This document shows positions 26,441 through 36,038 of a stretch of 64,000 bases of DNA, piece by piece. The stretch's first letter is position 1; the number at the start of each line of letters is the position of its first letter. The notes below the pieces were generated by a model, which worked only from the letters and a program-made list of their open reading frames with translations, was not told the DNA's origin and ran no database searches. Source of the DNA: Haliscomenobacter hydrossis DSM 1100 (GTDB lineage: Bacteria > Bacteroidota > Bacteroidia > Chitinophagales > Saprospiraceae); assembly GCF_000212735.1 (NCBI RefSeq), contig NC_015510.1:3188315-3252314 (forward strand). The letters run 5' to 3'. Both the position numbers and the translations under genes were made by a program.

Positions 26441-26548
26441 AGCAAAATTATAGTTGTTAGGAAAATGAAGGAAATGACCTATAGTTTGCTACGATGAGAA
26501 CCGGAGATTGGATTTAATCTTAAGATAAAATAAATGTATGACCGAGGA

Positions 26549-26595
26549 CATAAAAAGCCTAAAGCAAAGAAAATCTTTGCTTTAGGCTTTTTATG
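26549..26595 (-). terminator. Perfect 22-bp hairpin after the VOC gene
   Basis: Arms 26549-26570 and 26574-26595 are exact complements around an AAA loop, ending in A/T runs on both sides. It lies 29 bp past the leftward VOC gene, where it should stop transcription before the DUF4394 promoter region. Confidence 0.85.
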
Positions 26596-26624
26596 TGGAC
26601 AAATAAAATAAGAAAAAAGCACAA

Positions 26625-26978
26625 TTAATTTTTTGAACGCAAACCCAAACGATTTCCTTCAGTATCAGTAAAAACGGCCATGTAGCCTTGTTCTTCTGAA
26701 ATTTGTCTTTTTTCAATCAGGATTTCTCCTCCGGCTGGAGCAACTTTTTCGAGGATGGTGTTGAGGTCGGGGTTTCCATTTAAATAAATCAGGGGACCTT
26801 CTGTACTGGGTCGGTACACGTCTTTAAGCTGGCACAATGCAAAGCCACCGGAAGTAAAAATGGCCATTTTGAACTCCCCCATATCCAGGAGTTGCAGTTT
26901 TTCGTCAAAAACGCTTTCGTAGAAGGTTTTGGCCCGTTGGATATCCGTAGTTGGGATTTCAATCCAGATTGGTTTCAT
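26625..26978 (-). CDS. VOC-superfamily (glyoxalase-like) protein
   Basis: 117-residue single-module vicinal-oxygen-chelate protein. The fold is suggested by WIEIPTTDIQRAKTFYESVF at the N-terminus, the central GPLIYLNGNPDLNTILEKV helix-strand unit, and the final strand MAVFTDTEGNRLGLRS, all typical of bleomycin-resistance/glyoxalase-like proteins. No specific substrate can be read. Monocistronic, with its own strong terminator. Confidence 0.85.
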   Translation of the reverse strand: MKPIWIEIPTTDIQRAKTFYESVFDEKLQLLDMGEFKMAIFTSGGFALCQLKDVYRPSTEGPLIYLNGNPDLNTILEKVAPAGGEILIEKRQISEEQGYMAVFTDTEGNRLGLRSKN

Positions 26979-27023
26979 AAGTGGGTTTTTAGGCTATAAA
27001 AGTATAAAATTTGGGCTATAAAC

Positions 27024-27060
27024 AAAGCCCAAGCCACCTTTTATCGGCAACTTGGGCTTT
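27024..27060 (-). terminator. Terminator after the bactofilin-like gene
   Basis: AAAGCCCAAG (27024-27033) and CTTGGGCTTT (27051-27060) form a 10-bp stem just downstream of the leftward 27083-28327 gene. Confidence 0.7.
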
Positions 27061-27082
27061 TAGATTTCAGAAAAGAAATCAA

Positions 27083-28327
27083 TTACACAAAGTCTTCACC
27101 ATCTTTATCCTCATCGGATTGATTGGAAGCTTCAGCAGAAGGTTCAATTTTCTTGCGTATAATCATATAAATATATCCGAATGCTACCGCAGTAGCAAAG
27201 AAAGCCAGTAACCAGCCAAACACCGGAATTTTAGCAGCCAGACGCAAGCCCAGGAACAAACCGATAGCCACCAGCGTGATTCCACCTCTGCTCCAGTTTT
27301 GGTCTTTGAGTTTGCGCCATTCATAAGCGCCGATTACGGCAGGTAGCGCAACAGACATGCTCATCATGATGCCATAAGCCCCCATACCAATGACGCCCAA
27401 TGGAATCCCAATGATGGTGACGAAAGCAACACCAGAGATAATTGGAATACCAATCAAAAGCATTACCCCTAAGCCAAATGCGGGGCCCAGATTTTTGGAA
27501 GCTTGACCGGAATAACGGGTGAACATTTTATCGCCGAAGGCAATCAGCAAAAAAGTCATCAACAAACCACTGAAGATTTGGAAAAAACCAACTCCCCGTT
27601 TAATCTTATGAGACATGTCGCCCATATCGTAATCCTGATCCAACCAATCTGTTTTTAAGCCAGCGTGGTAAGTAGCTTTTACGCCATCGGCCAGTTTGCC
27701 CGAAAAACTAGGGCTATGGTGCTTGGTCCAATATTTGACATTGCCAGCAAAAAAAGCCTTGTCGCCAAGAATCAGCTTTTGTGACGCCAGTTCACATTCG
27801 CCATTAACACGGCCATTGATTTCGATAAAGCCAGCTTTGGCTTCAATTCCGCCTTCAACGTTGCCATTGAGGTACAGTTTTCCACCCGCGATATGGATTT
27901 TGCCCAACACATCGCCATTGAGTTTTACCTCTCCGCCAGCCACAATCAAGTCGCCACCAATAATGACCCCTTCATCGATGCGAATTTGGCCACCCGTGAC
28001 GGTCAAGTCTCCTTTTACATTTTGGGAGATGCGAATTTCGCCACCCAGGATGCGGACATCGCCTTCACTTTGGGCATCCAGGCGAATTTGGCCCCCCGCC
28101 AGCAAGACGTCTTGTTGGGTATTGCCGTTGATGCGAATTTCCCCTCCGGCACCTACCAGGTCTCCGTGGACTTTGGCATTGACGTTTACTTTGCCCCCGG
28201 CCACGTAAACGTTATGGGGAGCATCCTGGGAGAGGGTTACTCTTTCTCCGGTTTTTACATCTGCTGCTCCGGCAATGCCCAAGTTGAGCAACAAAAAGCC
28301 AATGAGTAGTGTGCCCGTTTTTTTCAT
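27083..28327 (-). CDS. Bactofilin-like beta-solenoid protein with C-terminal membrane domain
   Basis: 414-residue envelope protein. Signal peptide at 1-21 (LIGFLLLNLGIAGAA). Residues ~30-195 are a run of short, repeating strands (VYVAGGKVNVNAKVHGDL, DVLLAGGQIRLDAQSEGDV, GDLTVTGGQIRI, KIHIAGGKLYLNGNV) that fit a polymer-forming bactofilin/DUF583-type solenoid. Residues ~245-390 carry about five hydrophobic helices, and the tail is acidic. Cytoplasmic bactofilins lack a signal peptide, so this one probably displays its solenoid outside the inner membrane and may scaffold the envelope. That role is inferred. Confidence 0.78.
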   Translation of the reverse strand: MKKTGTLLIGFLLLNLGIAGAADVKTGERVTLSQDAPHNVYVAGGKVNVNAKVHGDLVGAGGEIRINGNTQQDVLLAGGQIRLDAQSEGDVRILGGEIRISQNVKGDLTVTGGQIRIDEGVIIGGDLIVAGGEVKLNGDVLGKIHIAGGKLYLNGNVEGGIEAKAGFIEINGRVNGECELASQKLILGDKAFFAGNVKYWTKHHSPSFSGKLADGVKATYHAGLKTDWLDQDYDMGDMSHKIKRGVGFFQIFSGLLMTFLLIAFGDKMFTRYSGQASKNLGPAFGLGVMLLIGIPIISGVAFVTIIGIPLGVIGMGAYGIMMSMSVALPAVIGAYEWRKLKDQNWSRGGITLVAIGLFLGLRLAAKIPVFGWLLAFFATAVAFGYIYMIIRKKIEPSAEASNQSDEDKDGEDFV

Positions 28328-28482
28328 GCTTCAAAAAATTAAGTCGGTGATAGCTTACAAGTCGGTTAATTATATGCTGGGCAATTTGTTAGCAAATCGT
28401 TAAGCTGTCCATTTTTTTCCCCCGAGTGCCGGATTTTATCGACAGGTTTAAATTCTGATCGATAAAAGGTTGCTTTAAACAA

Positions 28483-28514
28483 GAAAAGCCCCCCAAATTC
28501 ATGGGCGGCTTTCC
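28483..28514 (-). terminator. Hairpin after aconitase
   Basis: AAAGCC...CCC (28485-28494) pairs with GGG...GGCTTT (28503-28512) with one C-C mismatch, directly past the leftward aconitase stop. Confidence 0.6.
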
Positions 28515-28538
28515 ATTTGTATATCATTCGATTGGAGG

Positions 28539-30809
28539 CTAGGCAACGCCCATTTCCTGCCGAATTTTATTCAAAGCTGAACCTGCGCGCAGCCATTCAA
28601 TTTGTTGTTCGTTGTACGTGTGCAGCAGTTCGATACTCTCGGCAGTACCATCAGAGTGGTTCAAGACCATTGTGATGGATTTTCCAGGCGCCATACTGTC
28701 AAAACCCTGGATATCGATGGAATCATCCTGGCGGATTTTTTCGTAATCTTCTGGGTTGGCAAAAGTAAGCGCCAATGCACCCTGCTTTTTCAGGTTGGTT
28801 TCGTGAATACGGGCAAAAGATTTTACCACCACGGCCTTCACCCCCAGGAAACGGGGCTGCATCGCCGCGTGCTCCCGGGAAGAACCTTCACCATAGTTTT
28901 CTTCACCAAATACCACCGTACTGATGCTGGCATCGCGGTAGGCCAAACCAGAATCAGGCACGGCCATATAGGTGTTGGTCACCAGGTTCAATACCTGATT
29001 GACTTCACCATTGAAGTAGTTAACGGCACTGATGAAGGTGTTTTTGGAAATGTTTTGCAAGTGGCCGCGAAACTCCAACCAGGGCCCCGCCATCGAGATA
29101 TGGTCGGTGGTACATTTGCCTTTGGCTTTGATCAAAATGCGCATGCCTTGCACCTGATCGTTGGTGATCGGTGTAAATGGCGTGAGCAATTGCAAGCGGT
29201 TGGAACTTGGAGATACGCTAATTACCACCTTGCTGGAATCGGCAGCTGGAGCCAGGTAGCCAGCATCTTCTACGGCAAAACCTTTGGCGGGCAGTTCAAC
29301 GCCACTGGGTGGATCCAACATCACGGCCTGGCCATCCTCGTTGATCAAGGTATCGGTCAGCGGGTTAAACGTCAGGTCACCAGCAATGGCAAATGCCGTT
29401 ACAATCTCGGGAGATGCAACGAAAGAACGGGTTTGTGGGTTGCCATCGTTGCGTTTGGAGAAGTTGCGGTTAAAGGAAGTGATGATCGAGTTGGCACGAG
29501 TAGGATCGTCGGTATGCCGCGACCACTGTCCGATACATGGCCCACAAGCGTTGGCCATGACCACCCCGCCAATTTCTTCAAATGTAGCCAATTGGCCATC
29601 GCGGTTAACCGTGTAGCGGATTTGCTCCGAACCCGGCGTAATGGTGAACTCTGCTTTGGCCACCAGTTTTTTTGACTTGGCCTGGCGGGCAATCGAAGCC
29701 GCGCGATCCAAATCTTCGTAGGAAGAGTTGGTACAAGAACCGATCAAACCTACTTCCAACTTTTGGGGATAGCCGTTTTCTCTTACTGCTTTCGCAAACT
29801 CGGAGATGGGCCAAGCCAGGTCGGGTGTGTAGGGGCCGTTAACGTGTGGCTCCAGGGTATTCAGGTCGATTTCGATGACCTGATCGAAATATTTTTCTGG
29901 ATTGGCGTAACATTCATCATCGCCAGTCAGGTATTCTTTTACGGAATCGCACAAATCGGCTACATCGTGGCGCTCGGTAGCGCGGAAGTAGCGGCTCATG
30001 GATTCGTCGTAACCAAAAGTAGAAGTTGTTGCACCAATCTCCGCACCCATGTTGCAGATGGTACCTTTACCCGTACAGGACATGGATTGCGCACCGTCGC
30101 CAAAGTATTCTACAATGGCACCAGTTCCCCCTTTAACGGTGAGGATACCCGCTACTTTGAGGATGACGTCTTTAGGAGATGTCCAGCCGCTCAATTTTCC
30201 GGTGAGTTTAACCCCAATCAGTTTAGGCATTTTGAGTTCCCAGGCCATGCCGACCATCACGTCAACCGCATCGGCACCACCAACCCCAATTGCCAGCATT
30301 CCCAACCCACCCGCATTAGGCGTGTGTGAGTCGGTACCAATCATCATCCCACCAGGGAAGGCGTAGTTTTCGAGCACCGTCTGGTGAATGATGCCTGCGC
30401 CGGGTTTCCAAAATCCGATGCCGTATTTATTGGATACGCTGGACAGGAAATCGTATACCTCCGAGTTGACATCTACCGCCGTTTTAAGGTCAGTATTCGC
30501 CCCTTCTTTGGCCAAAATCAAGTGATCGCAGTGAACAGTACTGGGTACGGCAGTTTTGTCTCGACCACACATCATAAATTGCAACAGGGCCATTTGTGCC
30601 GTTGCGTCTTGCATCGCTACGCGGTCGGGGGCAAAAAAGACGTAGTCTTTACCACGAGCATAACTTTGCATCGGGGAGTCGGCGTGCAAGTGAGCGTAGA
30701 GAATTTTTTCGGTGAGTGTCAAAGGACGACCCAGCGCTTGCTTAGCCGCATTTACTCTGGCGGGCAGTGACTCGTAGTGAGCCTTCAGCATGTCGATATC
30801 AAAAGGCAT
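28539..30809 (-). CDS. acn: Aconitate hydratase
   Basis: 756-residue [4Fe-4S] TCA-cycle enzyme that interconverts citrate and isocitrate. Cluster-ligand regions: [14 protein letters not shown] (first Cys) and [13 protein letters not shown] (CxxC pair). Substrate regions: [29 protein letters not shown] and the swivelling C-terminal domain [23 protein letters not shown]. The length matches the mitochondrial/Bacteroidota-type aconitase. Its 5' region holds a 157-bp palindromic element (30856-31012), with a possible promoter -7 (CAAAAGTA, 31023-31030, minus strand) beyond it, so the element may lie within the leader. Confidence 0.97.
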   Translation of the reverse strand: MPFDIDMLKAHYESLPARVNAAKQALGRPLTLTEKILYAHLHADSPMQSYARGKDYVFFAPDRVAMQDATAQMALLQFMMCGRDKTAVPSTVHCDHLILAKEGANTDLKTAVDVNSEVYDFLSSVSNKYGIGFWKPGAGIIHQTVLENYAFPGGMMIGTDSHTPNAGGLGMLAIGVGGADAVDVMVGMAWELKMPKLIGVKLTGKLSGWTSPKDVILKVAGILTVKGGTGAIVEYFGDGAQSMSCTGKGTICNMGAEIGATTSTFGYDESMSRYFRATERHDVADLCDSVKEYLTGDDECYANPEKYFDQVIEIDLNTLEPHVNGPYTPDLAWPISEFAKAVRENGYPQKLEVGLIGSCTNSSYEDLDRAASIARQAKSKKLVAKAEFTITPGSEQIRYTVNRDGQLATFEEIGGVVMANACGPCIGQWSRHTDDPTRANSIITSFNRNFSKRNDGNPQTRSFVASPEIVTAFAIAGDLTFNPLTDTLINEDGQAVMLDPPSGVELPAKGFAVEDAGYLAPAADSSKVVISVSPSSNRLQLLTPFTPITNDQVQGMRILIKAKGKCTTDHISMAGPWLEFRGHLQNISKNTFISAVNYFNGEVNQVLNLVTNTYMAVPDSGLAYRDASISTVVFGEENYGEGSSREHAAMQPRFLGVKAVVVKSFARIHETNLKKQGALALTFANPEDYEKIRQDDSIDIQGFDSMAPGKSITMVLNHSDGTAESIELLHTYNEQQIEWLRAGSALNKIRQEMGVA

Positions 30810-30855
30810 GGCTGGTTACGAATTTTTATGGTGGTGAAACAAATTTTCTTTGATA

Positions 30856-31012
30856 AGGAACGGAAACAAAATAAAGTAAAATTTTGACTGGCTCTTTTTT
30901 GATTTTGCTGCGTTACTCGTCAGTTGCGTAGTTCACTATGCGCCTTCCTCGTGCCTTGCCAAATCAAAAAATAGCTAAGTCAACTCGTTTACTTTATTTT
31001 ATTTCCGTTCCT
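30856..31012. mobile_element. MITE-like palindromic element, 157 bp
   Basis: Terminal inverted repeats of 25 bp (30856-30880 and 30988-31012; AGGAACGGAAAC/TAAAAT...) match at 24 positions. Inside them the arms keep pairing imperfectly (TTGACTGGCTCTTTTTTGATTT against AAATCAAAAAATAGCTAAGTCAA). The centre holds GCGTTACTCGTCAGTTGCG and GCGCCTTCCTCGTG. There is no open reading frame. Size, long TIRs and lack of coding content fit a MITE or a large REP-type element upstream of acn. No target-site duplication is obvious. Confidence 0.65.
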
Positions 31013-31355
31013 AAGGGCGGTGCAAAAGTACAATATTCTCGGAATTTTTGATGGTTGTACTTTATATTTGAAGCGCTTTTGCGAGATTTTGTTCGGCGCT
31101 TTTACATTTTCTCCAATTCTTTGCCAAGTGCTTTGCTGCCACAATACACCCCAACAAAACGCTTTTCATCCTCAGTTTTAGAACATCCTTTGGCCAATAA
31201 TAGGAAGCAAAGAAAATTGTTTTCCCCAAGCGCTTTTTTACCCTCACATTTTTCTTAATTTGCCAAAGTATTGATTTTTATTGGTGATAAAAAAAACTCC
31301 GATGCGTAACCCAATTATTTACGCAAGAGAGGATAACCGAAAAAACGCTATAAAC
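31013..31355. other. Gap between the palindromic element and the isomerase gene
   Basis: No gene I can support. It holds a possible leftward -7 element for acn (31023-31030, TACTTTTG on the minus strand) and a possible rightward -7 TATATTTG (31063-31070) without a good -33 partner. The remaining ORFs are short and lack coding character. Confidence 0.5.
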
Positions 31356-32237
31356 ATGAACAGGCGAGAAGCAATCAACACTGGTCTTTTGGGCTTGGCG
31401 GCAACCCAGGTCCCAGGCATGACCTCTATGCTAAGTGGTAGCCACAAAAAAGAATCAACTATGGACAGCAAAGCTCCTTTTCAGCACTCCGTTTGCAAGT
31501 GGTGCTTCAACGATCTGCCTCTGGAAGCCATGGCCGAAAAGGTCAAAGACATGGGCATCACTTCCATTGAATTGGTTGGCGTCAATGATTGGGCCACGCT
31601 TAAAAAGTATGGCATGACCTGCGCGATTGGCAATGCTCCATTCATCAGCCTAACTGATGGTTTCAACGAAGTCAACAACCATGCCAAGTACCACAGCATG
31701 TTCCCCGAACTGCTGCAAAAGGCGGCGGATGCGGGTATCCCCAACATCATCGTTTTTTCGGGCAATCGCCGTGGAAAAAGTGATGTAGAAGGATTGGAAA
31801 ACTGTGCTAAAGGATTGGAGCCTATCGTTAAACAAGCGGAAAAACTGGGTGTAAACATCGTGATGGAACTGCTCAACAGCAAGGTTAACCACAAAGATTA
31901 CCAGTGTGACCATTCTGAATGGGGGGTGCAATTGTTAGAAAAAATGGGCTCACCCAACATGAAATTGCTCTACGACATCTACCACATGCAAATCATGGAA
32001 GGTGACGTTATTGCCACCATCAAAAAGCACAACAAGTATTTTGGCCATTACCATACTGCGGGTGTACCCGGGCGGCATGAAATTGATGAAAGCCAGGAAT
32101 TGAATTACCCCGCCATCATGAAGGCGATTGCGGCGACTGGATACAAAGGTTTTGTGGCTCAGGAGTTCATCCCTGTAGCGCAAGACAAACTAGGCAGTTT
32201 GCGCAAAGCCGTAGAAATCTGTGATGTAACCGCTTGA
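31356..32237 (+). CDS. Hydroxypyruvate isomerase-like TIM-barrel protein, Tat-exported
   Basis: About 293 residues. I start it at the ATG before NRREAINTGLLGLAA, a twin-arginine type signal; the longer reading from 31281 adds 25 residues with no pattern. The body is a xylose-isomerase-like TIM barrel (AP endonuclease 2 superfamily): GITSIELVGVNDW, NIIVFSGNRRGKSDVEG, IVMELLNSKVNHKDYQCDH (metal-binding Glu and His), LLYDIYHMQIMEGD, FGHYHTAGVPGRHEID and FVAQEFIP. This order matches the hydroxypyruvate isomerase (Hyi) family. True substrate is uncertain, since exported Hyi-like proteins in Bacteroidota often act on other sugars. A terminator hairpin follows. Confidence 0.82.
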   Translation: MNRREAINTGLLGLAATQVPGMTSMLSGSHKKESTMDSKAPFQHSVCKWCFNDLPLEAMAEKVKDMGITSIELVGVNDWATLKKYGMTCAIGNAPFISLTDGFNEVNNHAKYHSMFPELLQKAADAGIPNIIVFSGNRRGKSDVEGLENCAKGLEPIVKQAEKLGVNIVMELLNSKVNHKDYQCDHSEWGVQLLEKMGSPNMKLLYDIYHMQIMEGDVIATIKKHNKYFGHYHTAGVPGRHEIDESQELNYPAIMKAIAATGYKGFVAQEFIPVAQDKLGSLRKAVEICDVTA

Positions 32238-32252
32238 TCCAAGCTCAAAATA

Positions 32253-32278
32253 AAAGGGGAGCAGTAGTGCTCCCCTTT
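32253..32278 (+). terminator. Terminator after the isomerase gene
   Basis: An 11-bp perfect stem (AAAGGGGAGCA / TGCTCCCCTTT) around a GTAG loop, 15 bp past the stop at 32237. Confidence 0.75.
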
Positions 32279-32399
32279 ACAATTTCACTACTGTGTGATG
32301 TTTCATACACTATTGAGTACAAAATTGGCGAATATTCGCTCCACAGAATTGTATATTTTGGACAAAAAACGGGAATCAGCAATTGAATGCCAATACGGA

Positions 32400-33281
32400 T
32401 TAGTACACCTTTACCTCGTAGTGCAGCAAATGTTCCAGGGATAAAAACTGCTGAAAATCTTTGTGTTGTTCCACGGTTTCCACTTTGCCCGTACTTTCTC
32501 GATAGGCCGAAGGGGTCTGATGCGCAAACCGTTTGAACTCGCGGATAAAATGTGCCTGATCATAATACCCCAAGTGGTACCCAATTTCCGTACAACTCCA
32601 TTCCGGTTTTAAAAAAAGCAATTCCAGGGCGTGTTCAAAGCGTTGAATTTGGGCAAAATGTTTGGGTGAAATGCCAATCACTTCATAAAAAGCGCGGGAG
32701 AGGGTTTTGTAGTTCGTATTCAATTCTTCCGCCAAACTGGCTATGCCCGCGTCGGGATGTTGGCGCTCTAAAAGTTGGGTTCCCGCTTGAATAAAGCGAA
32801 ATTTTTGCAAGCGGCGCTCGATTAGTTGTTTACTTAAAAAACGTTCAACTCGCTCAATACGTCCTTCAAAATCCGGGAGCTGGTACAATTCTTCTGCCAA
32901 CAAATTGGCTTCTGCTCCAAAAATCTGATCCATTTCCAAACTTACGTTGATCAGATCCATAAAATCCAGATGGACAAAAGGATAAAGGCCTCCCGGCAAA
33001 AATTTGATGCCAAAAATATGGTTGTTGGCCTGGTGTTTGTAAAAATTGTGCCCAGTGTGGAGGGTTTCCAATTGGGGGCTGTTCAGCGCCGCAAAAGGGC
33101 TTTTTTCTTCGAGTGATCGAAAATAGGCTGAACCCAGAGAAAAGGTGAGATTGAGGTAGTTTTCAGGCAAAACGGTCTCTGTTTCGTAGCCAATTTGCTG
33201 ATTTTCAGGACTGTGTTTTTCCCAAAAATGTGCTACGAAGGGAGATAAAAAAGGCGAAGGCTTTTTGTATTTAATGACCAT
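32400..33281 (-). CDS. AraC-family transcriptional regulator
   Basis: 293-residue regulator. The N-terminal ~150 residues form a sensor-like domain (FVAHFWEKHSPENQQIGYETETVLPENYLNLTFSLG). The C-terminal ~100 residues carry the two AraC helix-turn-helix units: ASLAEELNTNYKTLSRAFYEVIGISPKHFAQIQRF and CTEIGYHLGYYDQAHFIREFKRFAHQTPSAYR. Ligand and targets are unknown. It stands alone between the isomerase gene and a 16-bp inverted repeat. Confidence 0.9.
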   Translation of the reverse strand: MVIKYKKPSPFLSPFVAHFWEKHSPENQQIGYETETVLPENYLNLTFSLGSAYFRSLEEKSPFAALNSPQLETLHTGHNFYKHQANNHIFGIKFLPGGLYPFVHLDFMDLINVSLEMDQIFGAEANLLAEELYQLPDFEGRIERVERFLSKQLIERRLQKFRFIQAGTQLLERQHPDAGIASLAEELNTNYKTLSRAFYEVIGISPKHFAQIQRFEHALELLFLKPEWSCTEIGYHLGYYDQAHFIREFKRFAHQTPSAYRESTGKVETVEQHKDFQQFLSLEHLLHYEVKVY

Positions 33282-33346
33282 TAGTGCATAATGCTCAGCA
33301 AATTGCTGCAGAGCACTTGATTGGCTAAACTAAATGAAATTAGGCA

Positions 33347-33393
33347 TTAGCGCGCTTATCGGGGCTGAATTTATTGTCCGATAAGCGCGCTAA
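33347..33393. repeat. 16-bp perfect inverted repeat (REP-like or terminator)
   Basis: TTAGCGCGCTTATCGG (33347-33362) and its exact complement (33378-33393) flank a 15-bp loop, just past the stop of the leftward metalloprotease gene. A run of A's precedes it on the minus strand. Confidence 0.7.
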
Positions 33394-33400
33394 GTCTTTT

Positions 33401-35830
33401 TTATTCTCCACAACCAATCGGCGCGCCATCCGGCATCGCCGGCCCGGCAGGCACCTTATACACGGAAGGATCAGCCCGAAAAGTACGCAACTGTTCGCGC
33501 AGGTACGCGTAATGCGCACTTTGATTGGCATCCCTTGAAGCGCCAAAACTGGCCAAATTCAACTCCAGTTTAGACAAGCTCAATAAAGCGTGCGCCGCTA
33601 CCTGTTGATTGATCTCTTTGTCTCCGGCCAGGTTCAGCACGTGGTGCAACAGTGATTTTTCGGTCATGCGGTTCAACTCCATCAAGTAGGGATTGGTAAT
33701 TGGACGGTCTCTTTGCACCACAGCAAACAATGCATCCAATAATTCTGCCAGTCCCAGCCGCGTTTTGCTGCGTGCGTTTTGCTCCACCAGGCGTGCCAGG
33801 CGTTGTGGGTGCAGCAGCAGATCCAGGGTATGCTCCACTGAGCTTTCGGCAGCTGCGAGGGGATCAAAAGTAAGTCCTGTATAGACTTTAAAAAGCTCCC
33901 GGTCGCGGCGATAGCCACTCGGCTGTGGTGGAATCAAGGCGATGATGCGCTCGGGAATGGCCAAAAACTCTGGTTTGAGGGTAGCGATCAAGGCATTGAG
34001 CGCATCGCGTTGCACGGCATCGTCGATCATTTGATTCGTCGCTTGTCCATCTCCTCTGGCAGCATAGGTATAATTGACGCCCGCCACCACTTTAGCCGTT
34101 GCTTCTACCTGATAACGGTGGGCTAAGTATACCGGAACCAGCACACTTTCGAGTGTTCCCATGGGTGCGCCTACCGGAATGTTTTTTTCACTGAACCCGC
34201 TCAGTGCCTTCTGACGTACGCGCATGATGCGCCGCAGTTCTTCCGGAGCTGACTTGCCCTCATCCCAAAGGTGGGAGTAGGGATGGGCACCACCCGGTGC
34301 ACGCGAGTCTTCGTCGGTGATGTATTGAAAACCCATTTTGAGGTTCTCGTCGATGATTTTTTTCAGTTCCCCAGCTTCGTCGGTTCCGTCGGGAAAGTCC
34401 TGATAGCCAAAAATGATGCTGCGTTTGTCCCAATCCCCAATGCCCACGGCGTAAGCTTTGGAAAAGTCGATGTTTCCATTGTTGTCCAGCGTGATGAGCG
34501 GGTGCGGATAATCCATGACCGAAGCGCGGTCTTTGACACTGGCCGCAAAATTATGGGCCAGACCCAGGGTATGACCAACCTCATGCGCTGACAATTGCCG
34601 TAAACGCGCCAAGGCCATTTCTTTGAGCCTGGGGTCTGGGTTGGTGCCATTTTCATAAGCTTCGACCATGCCTTGTGCGATCAAAAAATCCTGCCGCACG
34701 CGCAGCGAACCCAGCAGTACATGTCCTTTGATGATCTCTCCGGTACGTGGGTCGGTCACCGAACTGCCGTAACTCCAGCCACGGGTGGAGCGGTGTACCC
34801 AGTTGATGAGGTTGTAGCGTACGTCCATGGGGTCGGCACCTTCGGGTAATACTTCTACCTGGAAAGCATTGCGGTATCCGGCGGCTTCGTAGGCCTGGTT
34901 CCACCAACGCGCGCCTTCGAGCAGGGCAGATTTGATGGGTTCGGGTGCACCGCGGTCGAGGTAATAAATGATGGGTTCCACCGGATCACTAATGGCTGCG
35001 TTGGGGTCTTTTTTCTCCAACCGGTGGCGGGTGATGAAGCGTTTGAACACCGGCTGTTCAATTGGCGTGGCGTAATCCCGATAACCAGTCATAAAGTAGC
35101 CCGCGCGGGGATCATAGCTGCGTGGTTTGTAATTGGCATCGGGTAACTCGATCAAACTGTGGTGCATGCGCACGGTTATGGCATCTGGACTGGGGGTCAC
35201 CGAACGCACCCATTCGCCTTGGGGATCACCCAAAAAGGTGATGATGGCTTCAAATTCACTGTTTTTGGGGAAATTTTTGGTACGCTCCAGGTAAATGGCC
35301 GAGCGGGTGGCATCCACATTGTAGCTGCCCTGGCGGGAGGTGCGCAGGCGATTGGCTACGCCGTGGGCGTCGCGCAGCAGAAAAGGGGTAAAGTCAACCA
35401 GCGCTTTGCCGTTTTCTTCGGCTTCCACTTTGAAACCCCAGAGGGTGGAACTGGCAAAAGCTTCGGCTACCGAACGGGCTTCATCAGGGTTGTTGCTTAC
35501 GGCGCGGTAGTCATAATTGGGCTGTATCATCAGCACCTTGGGCCCAATGCGCACAAAGCGGATGATGCGGTCACTGCCCAATTGGTTGCGGTCGAGGGCA
35601 ATGTCGTTGGAGCCGACCCCTGCGGAAAGGCCATTGACGTAGAGGATTTCCTGGTCCCACTTGTCGATTTCGAGCCAGATCTTGCCATCTTTTTCGTCCC
35701 AATAAAAATTGAAATAGCCGGAATAGGCTTTGCTGTTTTTGGTTTTATCGGTGATCGTGGGCGTTTTGTCCTGGCTCCAGGTGGTAAATGAAGCCAGCGT
35801 CAATAGGAGGAGTAGGGCGTATTTCTGCAT
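33401..35830 (-). CDS. Exported zinc metalloprotease (DUF5117/DUF5118/DUF4953 type)
   Basis: 809-residue secreted or envelope metallopeptidase with a signal peptide (LLLLTLASFTTWS). The zinc motif is HEVGHTLGLAH at about 416-426, a metzincin-like HExxHxxGxxH. Upstream lies the beta-rich DUF5117 part (YFNFYWDEKDGKIWLEID...YVNGLSAGVGSNDIALDRNQLG) and downstream the DUF4953-like helical part (SVMDYPHPLITLD and later LAHRYQVEATAKVVAGVNY). This domain order is common in Bacteroidota. Substrate unknown. No T9SS tail is visible, so it probably stays periplasmic or is anchored otherwise. Confidence 0.9.
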   Translation of the reverse strand: MQKYALLLLLTLASFTTWSQDKTPTITDKTKNSKAYSGYFNFYWDEKDGKIWLEIDKWDQEILYVNGLSAGVGSNDIALDRNQLGSDRIIRFVRIGPKVLMIQPNYDYRAVSNNPDEARSVAEAFASSTLWGFKVEAEENGKALVDFTPFLLRDAHGVANRLRTSRQGSYNVDATRSAIYLERTKNFPKNSEFEAIITFLGDPQGEWVRSVTPSPDAITVRMHHSLIELPDANYKPRSYDPRAGYFMTGYRDYATPIEQPVFKRFITRHRLEKKDPNAAISDPVEPIIYYLDRGAPEPIKSALLEGARWWNQAYEAAGYRNAFQVEVLPEGADPMDVRYNLINWVHRSTRGWSYGSSVTDPRTGEIIKGHVLLGSLRVRQDFLIAQGMVEAYENGTNPDPRLKEMALARLRQLSAHEVGHTLGLAHNFAASVKDRASVMDYPHPLITLDNNGNIDFSKAYAVGIGDWDKRSIIFGYQDFPDGTDEAGELKKIIDENLKMGFQYITDEDSRAPGGAHPYSHLWDEGKSAPEELRRIMRVRQKALSGFSEKNIPVGAPMGTLESVLVPVYLAHRYQVEATAKVVAGVNYTYAARGDGQATNQMIDDAVQRDALNALIATLKPEFLAIPERIIALIPPQPSGYRRDRELFKVYTGLTFDPLAAAESSVEHTLDLLLHPQRLARLVEQNARSKTRLGLAELLDALFAVVQRDRPITNPYLMELNRMTEKSLLHHVLNLAGDKEINQQVAAHALLSLSKLELNLASFGASRDANQSAHYAYLREQLRTFRADPSVYKVPAGPAMPDGAPIGCGE

Positions 35831-35983
35831 GTTTGTGCGTATTGTTTGGTGAGTGATGGGTAAAAGCTATACAAAAAAGCACATTTTGGCTAGATATAAA
35901 ATCAGGAATTATTTGGGCTCAAAATCCAAAAAATACAATTAATTCATTTTCAATAAAATAGAGCAAATTCACAGACTTTATAA

Positions 35984-36020
35984 TCAGCCAAAATGACTTA
36001 ATTTTTCTATTTTTGGCTGA
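35984..36020 (+). promoter_or_regulatory. Possible operator over the -7 element of the DUF1028 gene
   Basis: TCAGCCAAAA (35984-35993) and its complement TTTTGGCTGA (36011-36020) form a 10-bp perfect inverted repeat with a 17-bp spacer. Its right arm overlaps a promoter -7 element TATTTTTG (36008-36015), 24 bp before the ATG. A classical -33 element is not clear. Confidence 0.45.
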
Positions 36021-36038
36021 CTATAAAAAATTAGCCGT

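Noticed and set aside
28602-29675. Plus-strand ORF (357 codons) opposite aconitase
   Set aside because: Antisense shadow of acn, with no recognisable motif.
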